Both the position numbers and the translations under genes were made by a program. This document shows positions 36,560 to 45,341 of a DNA stretch of 64,000 bases, piece after piece; the stretch's first letter is position 1, and the number at the start of each line of letters is the position of its first letter. This DNA comes from JBBQZO01 sp038207625. GTDB taxonomy: Bacteria; Pseudomonadota; Gammaproteobacteria; Burkholderiales; Burkholderiaceae_D. The notes under the pieces are model-generated. The model saw nothing but the letters and a program-made list of their open reading frames with translations, had not been told where the DNA came from and searched no databases. Where the stretch lies: assembly GCA_038207625.1 (NCBI GenBank), contig JBBQZO010000016.1, forward strand, positions 1 through 64,000, read 5' to 3'.

Positions 36560-37903
36560 TCAGGTCTGGGGCGCCAGGAAGCGGCGTTCCCATGCGCCGA
36601 TTTCATGCACAAAGCTGGCGTGTTCACATTCTTTCACGGCGCAGTAGGCGCGCACGAAGTGTGCGCCCAGCAGGCGCGGCGCGCTGGCGCTGGCGTGCAT
36701 TTGTTGGTGCGCCGCCATGAAGGTGGGCGCCAGATCGTGGCTGCAGTCATACGCGCTGCCGAGCACCGCCGCCTGCGGGGCCAGCGCTTCCTCGATGCCG
36801 GCCAGCCCGGCCGCCAGCGAAGCGGCGATCGCCAGGTAGGGATTGGCGTCGGCGCCGGCAATGCGATTTTCGACCCGGCGCGCCGCGGCTGCAGAGATCG
36901 GAATGCGCAGCCCGGCGGTGCGGTTATCAAGGCCCCAGTGCAGATTGATCGGCGCCTGGCTGCCGGGCACGAAGCGGCGAAACGAATTGACCGAGGGCGC
37001 GAAAATGAGCATCAGGTCCGGCAGATAGGTTTGCAGGCCGCCGATGAAGTGCAGCAGGCGCGCGCTGTCGCTGCCGTCCTGGTTGGCGAAGATGTTGCGG
37101 CCGTCGGCATCGACGATGCTCTGGTGCAGATGCATCGAGCTGCCCGGCTGGTGCGCAATCGGCTTGGCCATGAACACCGCGTTCATGCCGTGTTTGATGG
37201 CGATTTCCTTGGCCGCGTACTTGAACAGGAAGGCCTGGTCGGCCAGCGCCAGCGGATCGCCGTGCAGCAGGTTAATCTCGAACTGGGACAGCCCGACCTC
37301 GTGGATCCAGGTGTCGGCCTTGATGCCGAGCGCGTCAATGGCGCCATGGAACTCGTCCCAGAACGGCGCCAGCTCGTTGAGCAGGTTCATGCTGAAGGCT
37401 GACTGGCCGATTTCGCAGCGCCCGTTGCGCGCGGTGGGCGCCGTCAAGGGCTGGGCCGGATCGTTATTGGGCGCGGTCAGGTAGAACTCGATCTCGGGCG
37501 CCACCACCGGCGTCAGGCCAAGCGCGGCATAGCGCGCCAGCACCGTCTTGAGCACCGAGCGGGGCGCGAAGGCGCACAATTGGCCGTCCATCTCGACGCA
37601 GTCGTGGATCGCCAGCGCGCGCGGCACGCTGCTCCAGGGAATCGACTTCACGCTGGTGAAATCGGGCACCAGTCGCACGTCCGGGTCGGCGTCGGGAAAG
37701 ATCGCGTCGTAGGAATAGTCGCCCGTGATGCACTGCATCGGGATCGCCTGGGCGATGCGCAGCTCGTCGCCGCGCGCGAAACTGCGCGCCGGCATTAGCT
37801 TGCCGCGCGGATAGCCGGCCACGTCGGGGAAGATGCATTCGACATCGCGAATGCCCGCTTGCGCAAACTGCGCTGCCAGCTCGGGTGGGACGGTCTGTTG
37901 CAT
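36560..37903 (-). CDS. Glutamine synthetase-family ligase (PuuA-like)
   Basis: Cytoplasmic ATP-dependent glutamate-amine ligase. The 447 residues have the GS N-terminal beta-grasp domain (VECIFPDVAGYPRGKLMP), the metal motif APEIEFYL, the HEVGLSQFEINL block, and NPYLAIAASLAAGLAGI near the C-terminus. The AQ-SF tail differs from ammonia-assimilating GlnA, and the adenylylation-site Tyr of GlnA is not evident, pointing to a gamma-glutamylamide synthetase using a polyamine or other amine. Divergent from the allantoinase gene, hinting at use in purine-nitrogen metabolism. Confidence 0.85.
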   Translation of the reverse strand: MQQTVPPELAAQFAQAGIRDVECIFPDVAGYPRGKLMPARSFARGDELRIAQAIPMQCITGDYSYDAIFPDADPDVRLVPDFTSVKSIPWSSVPRALAIHDCVEMDGQLCAFAPRSVLKTVLARYAALGLTPVVAPEIEFYLTAPNNDPAQPLTAPTARNGRCEIGQSAFSMNLLNELAPFWDEFHGAIDALGIKADTWIHEVGLSQFEINLLHGDPLALADQAFLFKYAAKEIAIKHGMNAVFMAKPIAHQPGSSMHLHQSIVDADGRNIFANQDGSDSARLLHFIGGLQTYLPDLMLIFAPSVNSFRRFVPGSQAPINLHWGLDNRTAGLRIPISAAAARRVENRIAGADANPYLAIAASLAAGLAGIEEALAPQAAVLGSAYDCSHDLAPTFMAAHQQMHASASAPRLLGAHFVRAYCAVKECEHASFVHEIGAWERRFLAPQT

Positions 37904-38019
37904 GGGCGTTCGAGTCCTGGTTGGGTGGCGCCGGGGCGGCCTGGCATGCGCCGGGCCTGGTTCGTATATGTGCACAATGACGCAAAGTATCGCTTGGCGC
38001 ATATACCCTTGCGCTAGGG

Positions 38020-38040
38020 GCAATATATTATGCAATATAT
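38020..38040. promoter_or_regulatory. Direct repeat of GCAATATAT in the divergent promoter region
   Basis: GCAATATAT occurs at 38020-38028 and 38032-38040 with a 12-base period, 25 bases before the allantoinase ATG. The nearby ATATAC/GTATAT pairs make the 162-bp gap between two divergent genes unusually AT-rich. A regulator site is likely; its identity is unknown. Confidence 0.4.
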
Positions 38041-38065
38041 ACTGGACCATGGTGAAGCGAACCCG

Positions 38066-39019
38066 ATGAATACTTACGACAATTATCCGCGCGACCTGAT
38101 CGGCTACGGCCGCACGCCACCCCATCCGCAGTGGCCGGGGCAGGCGCGCATCGCGCTGCAGTTCGTGCTGAACTATGAAGAGGGCAGCGAAAACTGCGTG
38201 CTGCACGGCGACGCGGCGTCGGAAACTTTTCTGTCGGAGATCATTGGCGCGGCCGCGTTTCCGGCGCGTCACCTGAGCATGGAGTCGATCTACGAGTATG
38301 GTTCGCGCGCCGGCCTGTGGCGCTTGCTGCGCATGTTCGAGGATCGCCAATTGCCGCTGACGGTGTTTGGTGTGGCGATGGCGATGAAGCGCAATCCCGA
38401 GGCGGTGGCCGCGTTTGTGCAACTGGGCCACGAAATCGCCTGCCACGGCCTGCGCTGGATCTCGTATCAGAACATGGACGAGGCGACCGAGCGCGCCCAT
38501 CTGGTCGAAGCGGTTGGCATCATCAAGGAGATGACGGGCGCCGCGCCGCTGGGCTGGTACACGGGGCGCGACTCGCCCAACACGCGCCGCCTGGTGGTCG
38601 AGCACGGCGGTTTTTGCTACGACGCCGACCACTACGGTGACGATCTGCCGTTCTGGCAGCAGGTTGCCTGCAGCGACGCCGACGGCGCGGCCATCGTCAA
38701 GCCGCATTTGGTGGTGCCGTACACGCTAGATACCAACGACATGCGTTTCGCGGCGATGCAAGGCTTTAACAGCGGCACCCAGTTCTTCGACTACCTGAAG
38801 GACGCCTTCGACGTGCTGTACGCGGAGGGCGATCCCAACGGTCTGAACCAGCCGAAGATGTTGTCGGTCGGCCTGCATTGCCGCCTGGTGGGGCGGCCGG
38901 CGCGCGCGGCCGCGCTGGCACGCTTCCTCGACTACGTGCAAAGTCACGATAAAGTGTGGATCACGCGCCGCATCGATATCGCCCAGCACTGGCATTCGAC
39001 GCATCCCTGCCTAAAATAG
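38066..39019 (+). CDS. puuE: PuuE-type allantoinase (polysaccharide deacetylase fold)
   Basis: Metal-independent allantoinase opening allantoin to allantoate in purine breakdown. The 317 residues start MNTYDNYPRDLIGYGRTPPHPQWP, a signature opening of PuuE, and contain LNYEEGSE, EYGSRAGLWRLLRMF, GHEIACHGLRWISYQ and GWYTGRDSPNTRRL blocks of that family. Upstream in-frame ATG 38030 falls inside the AT-rich repeat, so ATG 38066 is used. No uricase or hydroxyisourate hydrolase is in view. Confidence 0.9.
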   Translation: MNTYDNYPRDLIGYGRTPPHPQWPGQARIALQFVLNYEEGSENCVLHGDAASETFLSEIIGAAAFPARHLSMESIYEYGSRAGLWRLLRMFEDRQLPLTVFGVAMAMKRNPEAVAAFVQLGHEIACHGLRWISYQNMDEATERAHLVEAVGIIKEMTGAAPLGWYTGRDSPNTRRLVVEHGGFCYDADHYGDDLPFWQQVACSDADGAAIVKPHLVVPYTLDTNDMRFAAMQGFNSGTQFFDYLKDAFDVLYAEGDPNGLNQPKMLSVGLHCRLVGRPARAAALARFLDYVQSHDKVWITRRIDIAQHWHSTHPCLK

Positions 39020-39136
39020 AAGCAGGCGCGGCCCACGGCACTATGCGGTATCGCTGATAACGGACATTGCAACTTTCGTATAGGGCTGCGGGCCGCAGGT
39101 GTTAGCCTTGCAAGCTGGTACAACGTCGAGGCCACT

Positions 39137-40600
39137 ATGTCAGAACCGATCCGCTTTTACTACCGTGGTGCCGTGCAGGAAGTGGCGACGGCGTCGCCCA
39201 CCCAGAGCGTGTTGCAGCATTTGCGCGAAGATTTGCACTGCACCGGCACCAAGGAAGGCTGTGCCGAAGGCGATTGCGGCGCCTGCACGGTTGTCATCGG
39301 TTCGCTCGAGCACGGCAAGCTGGAGTTGAAAGCGGTCAATTCCTGCATCCAGTTCACCCCCACCTTGGACGGCAAGGCGCTGTTCACGGTGGAGGACCTG
39401 CAGCAGCAGGACGGCAGTTTGCATCCGGTGCAGCAGGCGATGGTCGAATGCCATGGCTCGCAATGCGGCTTTTGCACGCCCGGCTTCGTCATGTCCTTGT
39501 GGGGCATGTACCTCAACGAGAGCGCTCGCGCGCCGACCCGCGCCGAGATCGACACTAGCCTGTCGGGCAACCTGTGCCGCTGCACCGGTTACCGCCCCAT
39601 CATCGAGGCGGCCAAGCGCATGGGCGAGCTGCCCAAGGTTGCCTTCGACCGCGCGGCGCTGACCTTGCAATTGCAGACGCTGCGACGCACCAGCATGGCC
39701 AACTACAGCGCAGATGGACGCACTTTCCACGCGCCGCGCACGCTGGCCGAACTGGTCGAGGTGCGCGCCGCCAAGCCGGGGGCCGTGCTGCTGGCCGGCT
39801 CCACCGACATCGGCCTGTGGGTCACCAAACAGATGCGCGCATTGGGCGACATCATTTACCTTGGCCACGTGGAGGCGCTGAAACAGGTCACCGAAGCGGG
39901 CGGCATGCTCGACATCGGCGCCGGCGTCACGCTCACCGACGCCTACGCGGCGCTGTGCCGCCACTACCCGCAGCTTGCCGAAATGGCGCAGCGTTTCGCG
40001 TCGCTGCCGATCCGCAACGCCGGCACCCTGGGCGGCAACGTTGCCAACGGCTCGCCGATCGGCGACTCGATGCCGTGGATGATTGCGCTGGGAAGCGAGG
40101 TGGTATTGCGCAGCAGCGCCGGCGAACGCCTGCTGGCGCTGGACGAGTTCTACCTCGACTACCAGAAGAAGGATCTGCAGCCGGGCGAATTTGTGCAGGC
40201 CGTGCGGGTGCCGCTGCCGCACGCCGATGTCGCCTTTCGCACCTACAAACTGGCCAAGCGCTTCGACCAGGACATTTCGGCCGTGTGCGCCGCATTCGCG
40301 TTTCGCTTCGACGGCGACATCGTCACGCAGGCGCGCATCGCCTTTGGCGGCATGGCGGCCATTCCCAAGCGCGCCGCCAGGGCCGAGGCGCTGTTGATCG
40401 GGCAGCGGTGGAACGAGGCCAATCTGGCCGCCGCGATGGCGGCCATGGCGCAAGACTACGCGCCGCTGTCGGATATGCGCGCCTCCAGCGCCTACCGCAT
40501 GACGACGGCGCAAAACCTGCTGCGCCGGTTCTGGTTCGAGACGCGCCTGGACGCCCCGCTGGCGCCCGAGGCAGTCAATGCCTACGCCGTTCGGGCTTGA
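39137..40600 (+). CDS. xdhA: Xanthine dehydrogenase small subunit (2Fe-2S and FAD)
   Basis: Electron-transfer subunit of the cytoplasmic enzyme oxidising hypoxanthine and xanthine to urate. The 487 residues have a ferredoxin-type 2Fe-2S domain (EGCAEGDCGACTV, about 36-48), a second 2Fe-2S domain (CGFCTPG and GNLCRCTGYRPI), then an FAD domain (LLAGSTDIGLWVTKQ; GGNVANGSPIGD). First gene of a tight xdhABC-guaD operon; the next starts nine bases later. Confidence 0.96.
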   Translation: MSEPIRFYYRGAVQEVATASPTQSVLQHLREDLHCTGTKEGCAEGDCGACTVVIGSLEHGKLELKAVNSCIQFTPTLDGKALFTVEDLQQQDGSLHPVQQAMVECHGSQCGFCTPGFVMSLWGMYLNESARAPTRAEIDTSLSGNLCRCTGYRPIIEAAKRMGELPKVAFDRAALTLQLQTLRRTSMANYSADGRTFHAPRTLAELVEVRAAKPGAVLLAGSTDIGLWVTKQMRALGDIIYLGHVEALKQVTEAGGMLDIGAGVTLTDAYAALCRHYPQLAEMAQRFASLPIRNAGTLGGNVANGSPIGDSMPWMIALGSEVVLRSSAGERLLALDEFYLDYQKKDLQPGEFVQAVRVPLPHADVAFRTYKLAKRFDQDISAVCAAFAFRFDGDIVTQARIAFGGMAAIPKRAARAEALLIGQRWNEANLAAAMAAMAQDYAPLSDMRASSAYRMTTAQNLLRRFWFETRLDAPLAPEAVNAYAVRA

Positions 40601-40609
40601 GAGGATGAC

Positions 40610-42961
40610 ATGGATAACCCCGTCACACCAGCATTGAAACAAGCGGACAACTGGGCCGAAGTGGGCCAGGCGCGCGTGCACGAGTCGGCCGCGCTGCACG
40701 TGCTTGGCGAAGCGAGCTACACCGACGACATACCCGAAGCGCGCGGCACGCTGCACGCCGCGCTGGGCCTGTCGCAACAGCCGCACGCGCGCCTCACCGT
40801 TGTCGATCTGGACGCGGTGCGCGCCAGCCGTGGCGTCGTCGCCGTGTACACCGCCGACGACATCCCCGGCACCAATGATTGCGGCCCGATCATCCATGAC
40901 GACCCGATCCTGGCGCCCGCTCTGGTGCAGTATGTGGGCCAGCCGATCTTCATCGTCGTCGCCGACACGCACGACAATGCGCGCCGCGCCGCGCGCCTTG
41001 GTAAAGTGAGCTACGACGAGTTGCCGGCGATCCTGACGCCGCAGGCGGCCAAGGCCGCGCAGTCGTATGTGCTGCCACCGATGCATTTGCAGCGGGGCGA
41101 TTTTCAAACAGCGTTCGAGCGCGCGCCGCATGCAGTGAAGGGGCAGCTGTACGTGGGCGGGCAGGAGCAGTTCTACCTCGAAGGGCAGATCTCCTACGCG
41201 ATCCCGAAGGAAGACGCGGGCATGCTGGTGCTGTGCTCGACCCAGCATCCGAGCGAGATGCAGCATGTCGTCGCGCACGCGCTCGGGGTGCATGCGCACA
41301 ACATCGTCGTCGAATGCCGGCGCATGGGCGGCGGTTTCGGCGGCAAGGAGTCGCAGTCGGCGCTGTGGGCGGCGGCGGCGGCCATCGCGGCGGCCAAGTT
41401 GAAACGCCCGGTCAAGCTGCGCGCCGACCGCGACGACGACATGCTCGTCACCGGCAAGCGCCACTGTTTTTACTATGAGTACGAGGTAGGCTACGACGAC
41501 GACGGCAGGATCGTCGCCGCCAAGGTCGACATGGTCTCGCGCGCCGGCTATTCGGCCGACCTGTCCGGCCCGGTCGCCACGCGCGCCGTCTGCCACTTCG
41601 ACAATACCTACTACCTGTCGGACGTCGACATCCGCGCCGCCTGCGGCAAGACCAACACCCAGTCGAACACGGCGTTTCGCGGTTTCGGCGGCCCGCAAGG
41701 GGCGATTGCGATCGAGTACGTGATCGACGAGATCGCCCGCAATCTGGGGCGCGACGCGCTCGACATCCGCCGTCTCAATTTCTACGAGCGCGATGGTGCC
41801 AACGGGCGCGACGTGACGCCGTATGGTCAGCAGGTGGTCGACAACGTGATCCACGACCTGAGCGCAGAACTGGAGCAGAGCAGCGACTACCGTGCGCGCC
41901 GCGCCGCCGTGACAGCGTTCAATGCGAGCAGCCCGGTGCTGAAAAAAGGGCTGGCCTTCACGCCCGTCAAATTTGGTATCGCCTTTAACGTCACCCACCT
42001 GAACCAGGCCGGCGCGCTGGTGCATGTGTACGTCGATGGCTCGATCCTGGTCAACCACGGCGGCACTGAAATGGGGCAGGGCATCAACACCAAGGTCAAT
42101 CAGGTGGTGGCGCACGAACTGGGCGTGGACTTGGTGCACGTGCGCGCCACCGCCACCGACACCAGCAAGGTGGCCAACACCTCGGCCACGGCCGCCTCGA
42201 CGGGCGCGGACCTGAACGGCAAGGCCGCGCAGGATGCTGCGCGCCAGATCCGCACGCGGCTGGCGGCGTTCGCGGTGTCGCTGCATGGCGGCGACGTCGC
42301 CACGGTGCGCTTTGCCGACAACCACATCCACGTCAACGGCCACGCGCTGCGCTTTCGCGAGCTGGTGCAAAAGGCCTATCTGGCGCGCGTGCAGCTGTGG
42401 TCGGACGGTTTCTACGCCACCCCGCACCTGCACTGGGACGCCAAGACGATGACCGGCCACCCGTTCTCGTACTACGCTTACGGCGCGGCGGTGGCCGAAG
42501 TGATCGTCGATACCCTGACCGGCGAATGGAAACTGTTGCGCGCCGACGCGCTGTACGACGCGGGCGCCTCGCTCAACCCGGCCATCGATCTGGGCCAGGT
42601 CGAAGGCGCGTTCATCCAGGGCATGGGCTGGCTCACCACCGAGGAGCTGTGGTGGAACCCGGGCGGCAAGCTGATGACGCACGCGCCGTCAACCTACAAG
42701 ATTCCGGCCGTGTCGGACTGCCCGGCCGATTTTCGCGTGCGCCTGTTCGACAATCAGAATGTCGAAGACAGCATCCACCGCTCGAAGGCGACGGGTGAAC
42801 CGCCGTTGCTGCTGCCGTTTTCGGTGTTTTTCGCGATCCGCGACGCCGTTTCCAGCGTCGGCGAACATCAAATCAATCCGCCGCTGAATGCGCCAGCGAC
42901 CAGCGAAGAGATCCTCAAGGCGATCACCTTCGTGCAACGCGCAGCAGGGGAGCTCGCATGA
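40610..42961 (+). CDS. xdhB: Xanthine dehydrogenase large subunit (molybdopterin)
   Basis: Catalytic molybdenum subunit of 783 residues. Visible motifs are GGGFGGKESQS (cofactor binding), FRGFGGPQGAI, GGTEMGQGINTK, and the GEPPLLLP segment near residue 728, where the catalytic Glu is located in the xanthine oxidase family (E in ATGEPPLLL). The stop overlaps the xdhC ATG (ATGA). Confidence 0.96.
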   Translation: MDNPVTPALKQADNWAEVGQARVHESAALHVLGEASYTDDIPEARGTLHAALGLSQQPHARLTVVDLDAVRASRGVVAVYTADDIPGTNDCGPIIHDDPILAPALVQYVGQPIFIVVADTHDNARRAARLGKVSYDELPAILTPQAAKAAQSYVLPPMHLQRGDFQTAFERAPHAVKGQLYVGGQEQFYLEGQISYAIPKEDAGMLVLCSTQHPSEMQHVVAHALGVHAHNIVVECRRMGGGFGGKESQSALWAAAAAIAAAKLKRPVKLRADRDDDMLVTGKRHCFYYEYEVGYDDDGRIVAAKVDMVSRAGYSADLSGPVATRAVCHFDNTYYLSDVDIRAACGKTNTQSNTAFRGFGGPQGAIAIEYVIDEIARNLGRDALDIRRLNFYERDGANGRDVTPYGQQVVDNVIHDLSAELEQSSDYRARRAAVTAFNASSPVLKKGLAFTPVKFGIAFNVTHLNQAGALVHVYVDGSILVNHGGTEMGQGINTKVNQVVAHELGVDLVHVRATATDTSKVANTSATAASTGADLNGKAAQDAARQIRTRLAAFAVSLHGGDVATVRFADNHIHVNGHALRFRELVQKAYLARVQLWSDGFYATPHLHWDAKTMTGHPFSYYAYGAAVAEVIVDTLTGEWKLLRADALYDAGASLNPAIDLGQVEGAFIQGMGWLTTEELWWNPGGKLMTHAPSTYKIPAVSDCPADFRVRLFDNQNVEDSIHRSKATGEPPLLLPFSVFFAIRDAVSSVGEHQINPPLNAPATSEEILKAITFVQRAAGELA

Positions 42962-43965
42962 TCAACGACTGGTTGACAGGGCTGAACGAAACGCCTGCGG
43001 TGCTGATCACGGTGGCCGTCGTCGAGGGTTCCGGTCCGCGCGCAGCGGGCACCAAGATGGTCGTGGGCGCTGCCACCTTGGTCGATACGATCGGCGGCGG
43101 GCATCTGGAAATGCGCGCCATTGAGATCGCGCGCGCCATGCTGGTCGATGGGCGCGCGCTGCACTTCGAGCGCTTTGCGCTGGGACCCAGTCTTGGTCAA
43201 TGCTGCGGCGGCGTGGTCTATCTGGCGTTCGAACGCGCCGACGCGGCGATGGCGCAGATGCTGGCGCAGCGTCGCCAGCAGGACAGCTGGCGCGTGACGG
43301 CGATCGACGGCGCGCCCACCTGGGCCTTGCTGGACGCCGACGGCCGGCGTCTGGCCGGCGCGCCCACGCCGGCCATTGCGCGCGAGCGCGGCGCGCATGT
43401 GATGCAAGATAGCGGCGGGCGGCGCTGGATGGTCGACCCGATCCTGGCGCCGCGCGCACATCTGGTGCTGTTCGGCGCCGGCCACGTGGGCGCGGCGATC
43501 GTGCGCGCGCTGGCCCAGCTGCCGTGTACCGTCACCTGGGTCGACGAGCGCGAAGACATGTTCCCGGCCCAGATTCCCGCGAACGTCACGGTGGAGGCGT
43601 CCGACCTACCCGAAGCGCTGGTTGACGACGCGCCGCCCGGCGCGAGCTATCTGGTGATGACGCACAGCCACGCGCTGGACCAACGCCTGACCGAGGCGAT
43701 CATGGCGCGCTGTGATGTCGGCTGGTTCGGCCTGATCGGCTCGAAAACCAAGCGCAAGCAGTTCGAGCATCGCTTGCATGCGCGCGGCGTCGATGCCGAC
43801 CGCATCGCTGCGATGGTGTGTCCGATCGGCCTGGCCGGCATCACCAACAAGGCGCCGGCGGTGATTGCCGCCTCGGTGTGCGCCCAGTTGCTCACCGTGT
43901 GGGAGGCAGCCGAGCAGGCGCAAGTGAGCGCACCCCGGCTGCGCCTGGCGTCGCGCCGGTCCTGA
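42958..43965 (+). CDS. xdhC: XdhC, molybdenum cofactor maturation and insertion protein
   Basis: Binds and protects the sulfurated molybdopterin before its insertion into XdhB. The 335 residues have an N-terminal XdhC/CoxI domain (VVEGSGPRAAGTKMVV) and a C-terminal Rossmann domain (LFGAGHVGAAIVRAL, GLIGSKTKRKQFEHRL). The C-terminal domain ends at IGLAGITNKAPAVIAASV. Thirty bases separate it from guaD. Confidence 0.95.
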   Translation: MINDWLTGLNETPAVLITVAVVEGSGPRAAGTKMVVGAATLVDTIGGGHLEMRAIEIARAMLVDGRALHFERFALGPSLGQCCGGVVYLAFERADAAMAQMLAQRRQQDSWRVTAIDGAPTWALLDADGRRLAGAPTPAIARERGAHVMQDSGGRRWMVDPILAPRAHLVLFGAGHVGAAIVRALAQLPCTVTWVDEREDMFPAQIPANVTVEASDLPEALVDDAPPGASYLVMTHSHALDQRLTEAIMARCDVGWFGLIGSKTKRKQFEHRLHARGVDADRIAAMVCPIGLAGITNKAPAVIAASVCAQLLTVWEAAEQAQVSAPRLRLASRRS

Positions 43966-43994
43966 TTCACCACTCACGTACCGGAAAGCGCCCG

Positions 43995-45305
43995 ATGTCG
44001 ACCGTCTCCTTGCAAGCCTACCGCGCCAGCCTGCTGCATTTTCATGCCGACCCCGCCTTCAGCGATGATAACCACGCATGGCACGCGGACGGCCTGCTGG
44101 TCGTTGCCGACGGCAAGGTGCGGGCCGCCGGCGACTACGCGCAGCTGCTTGCCACGCTGGCGCCGGGCACCGACGTGATCGACTATCGCGGCAAGCTGAT
44201 CATGCCCGGCTTTATCGACACTCACCTGCATTTTCCGCAGACCGACATGATCGCCTCGCCTGCGGAGGGGCTGCTGCCGTGGCTGGAAACCTACACCTTT
44301 CCCACCGAGCGCCAGTTCGGCGACCCGGCCCACGCGCGCGCGGTGGCCGAGTTTTTCCTCGACGAGCTGCTGCGCTGCGGCACCACCACGGCGATGGTCT
44401 ACTGCAGCGTGCACAAGGAATCGGTCGATGCCTTCTTCGAGGCCAGCGCGCAGCGCAATCTGCGCATGGTGGCCGGCAAGGTGCTGATGGACCGCCACTG
44501 CCCCGAATTTTTGCGCGACACCTTCGACGGCGGCGTGCGCGACAGCGAGGCGCTGATCAACAAATGGCACGGCAAGGGCCGCGCGCTGTACGCGATCACG
44601 CCGCGCTTCGCGCCCACGTCGAGCGACGCGCAGCTGCAGCTGGCGGGCGAACTGGCGCGCGCCTATCCGGACACCTTCCTGCAAACCCACGTGGCCGAGA
44701 ACGCCGACGAATGCGCGTGGGTGGCCAGGCTGTTTCCGCAGGCACGCAGCTACCTTGACGTGTACGAGCGGGTCGGCATGCTGCGCCCGCGCGCCATGTA
44801 CGGTCACTGCATCTGGCTCGACGACGACGACCGCGCGCGCATGGCCGACACAGGCGCGGCGGTGGCGATCTGCCCGACCTCGAATCTGTTCCTGGGCAGC
44901 GGGCTGTTCGACTTCGATCAAGCCGACCGCGCAGGGGTGGCGCTGTCGCTGGCGACCGACGTGGGCGGTGGTACCGCGTTTTCAATGTTGCAAACAATGA
45001 ATGAAGCCTATAAAGTAGCGCGCTTGAAGGGCAGTTATTTGCCGGCCCTGCGCATGTTTTATCTGGCCACGCTGGGCGCGGCGCGTTGCATGCAGTTGGA
45101 GGGAACGATCGGCAGTTTTGCTGCCGGCGCCGAAGCCGATTTCATCGTGCTCGATCCCAAGTCCACTGCACTGCTGGCGCGCCGTAGCGAGCGCTGCAAC
45201 AGTCTCGAAGAGCTGCTGTTCGCGCTGGCGCTGCTGGGCGACGACCGCGCGGTGGCCGCCACCTACGCAGCCGGGCGCCGGGTCCACCTGCGCGCGCAGG
45301 CCTAG
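43995..45305 (+). CDS. guaD: Guanine deaminase
   Basis: Amidohydrolase converting guanine to xanthine, feeding XdhAB. The 436 residues have the metal site HLHFPQ (about 75-80), HVAENADEC, GHCIWLDDDD and the catalytic SLATDVGGG near residue 317. ATG 43995 keeps the family N-terminus; the longer frame runs into xdhC. Position right after xdhABC is consistent with a guanine-to-urate operon. Confidence 0.94.
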   Translation: MSTVSLQAYRASLLHFHADPAFSDDNHAWHADGLLVVADGKVRAAGDYAQLLATLAPGTDVIDYRGKLIMPGFIDTHLHFPQTDMIASPAEGLLPWLETYTFPTERQFGDPAHARAVAEFFLDELLRCGTTTAMVYCSVHKESVDAFFEASAQRNLRMVAGKVLMDRHCPEFLRDTFDGGVRDSEALINKWHGKGRALYAITPRFAPTSSDAQLQLAGELARAYPDTFLQTHVAENADECAWVARLFPQARSYLDVYERVGMLRPRAMYGHCIWLDDDDRARMADTGAAVAICPTSNLFLGSGLFDFDQADRAGVALSLATDVGGGTAFSMLQTMNEAYKVARLKGSYLPALRMFYLATLGAARCMQLEGTIGSFAAGAEADFIVLDPKSTALLARRSERCNSLEELLFALALLGDDRAVAATYAAGRRVHLRAQA

Positions 45306-45341
45306 GCGCGCGCCCTTTCCACTTCACCGAAAGACGCACCC

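Noticed and set aside
39140..42682. 1180-codon minus-strand frame opposite xdhA/xdhB
   Set aside because: Antisense shadow of two well-recognised genes; no family features.
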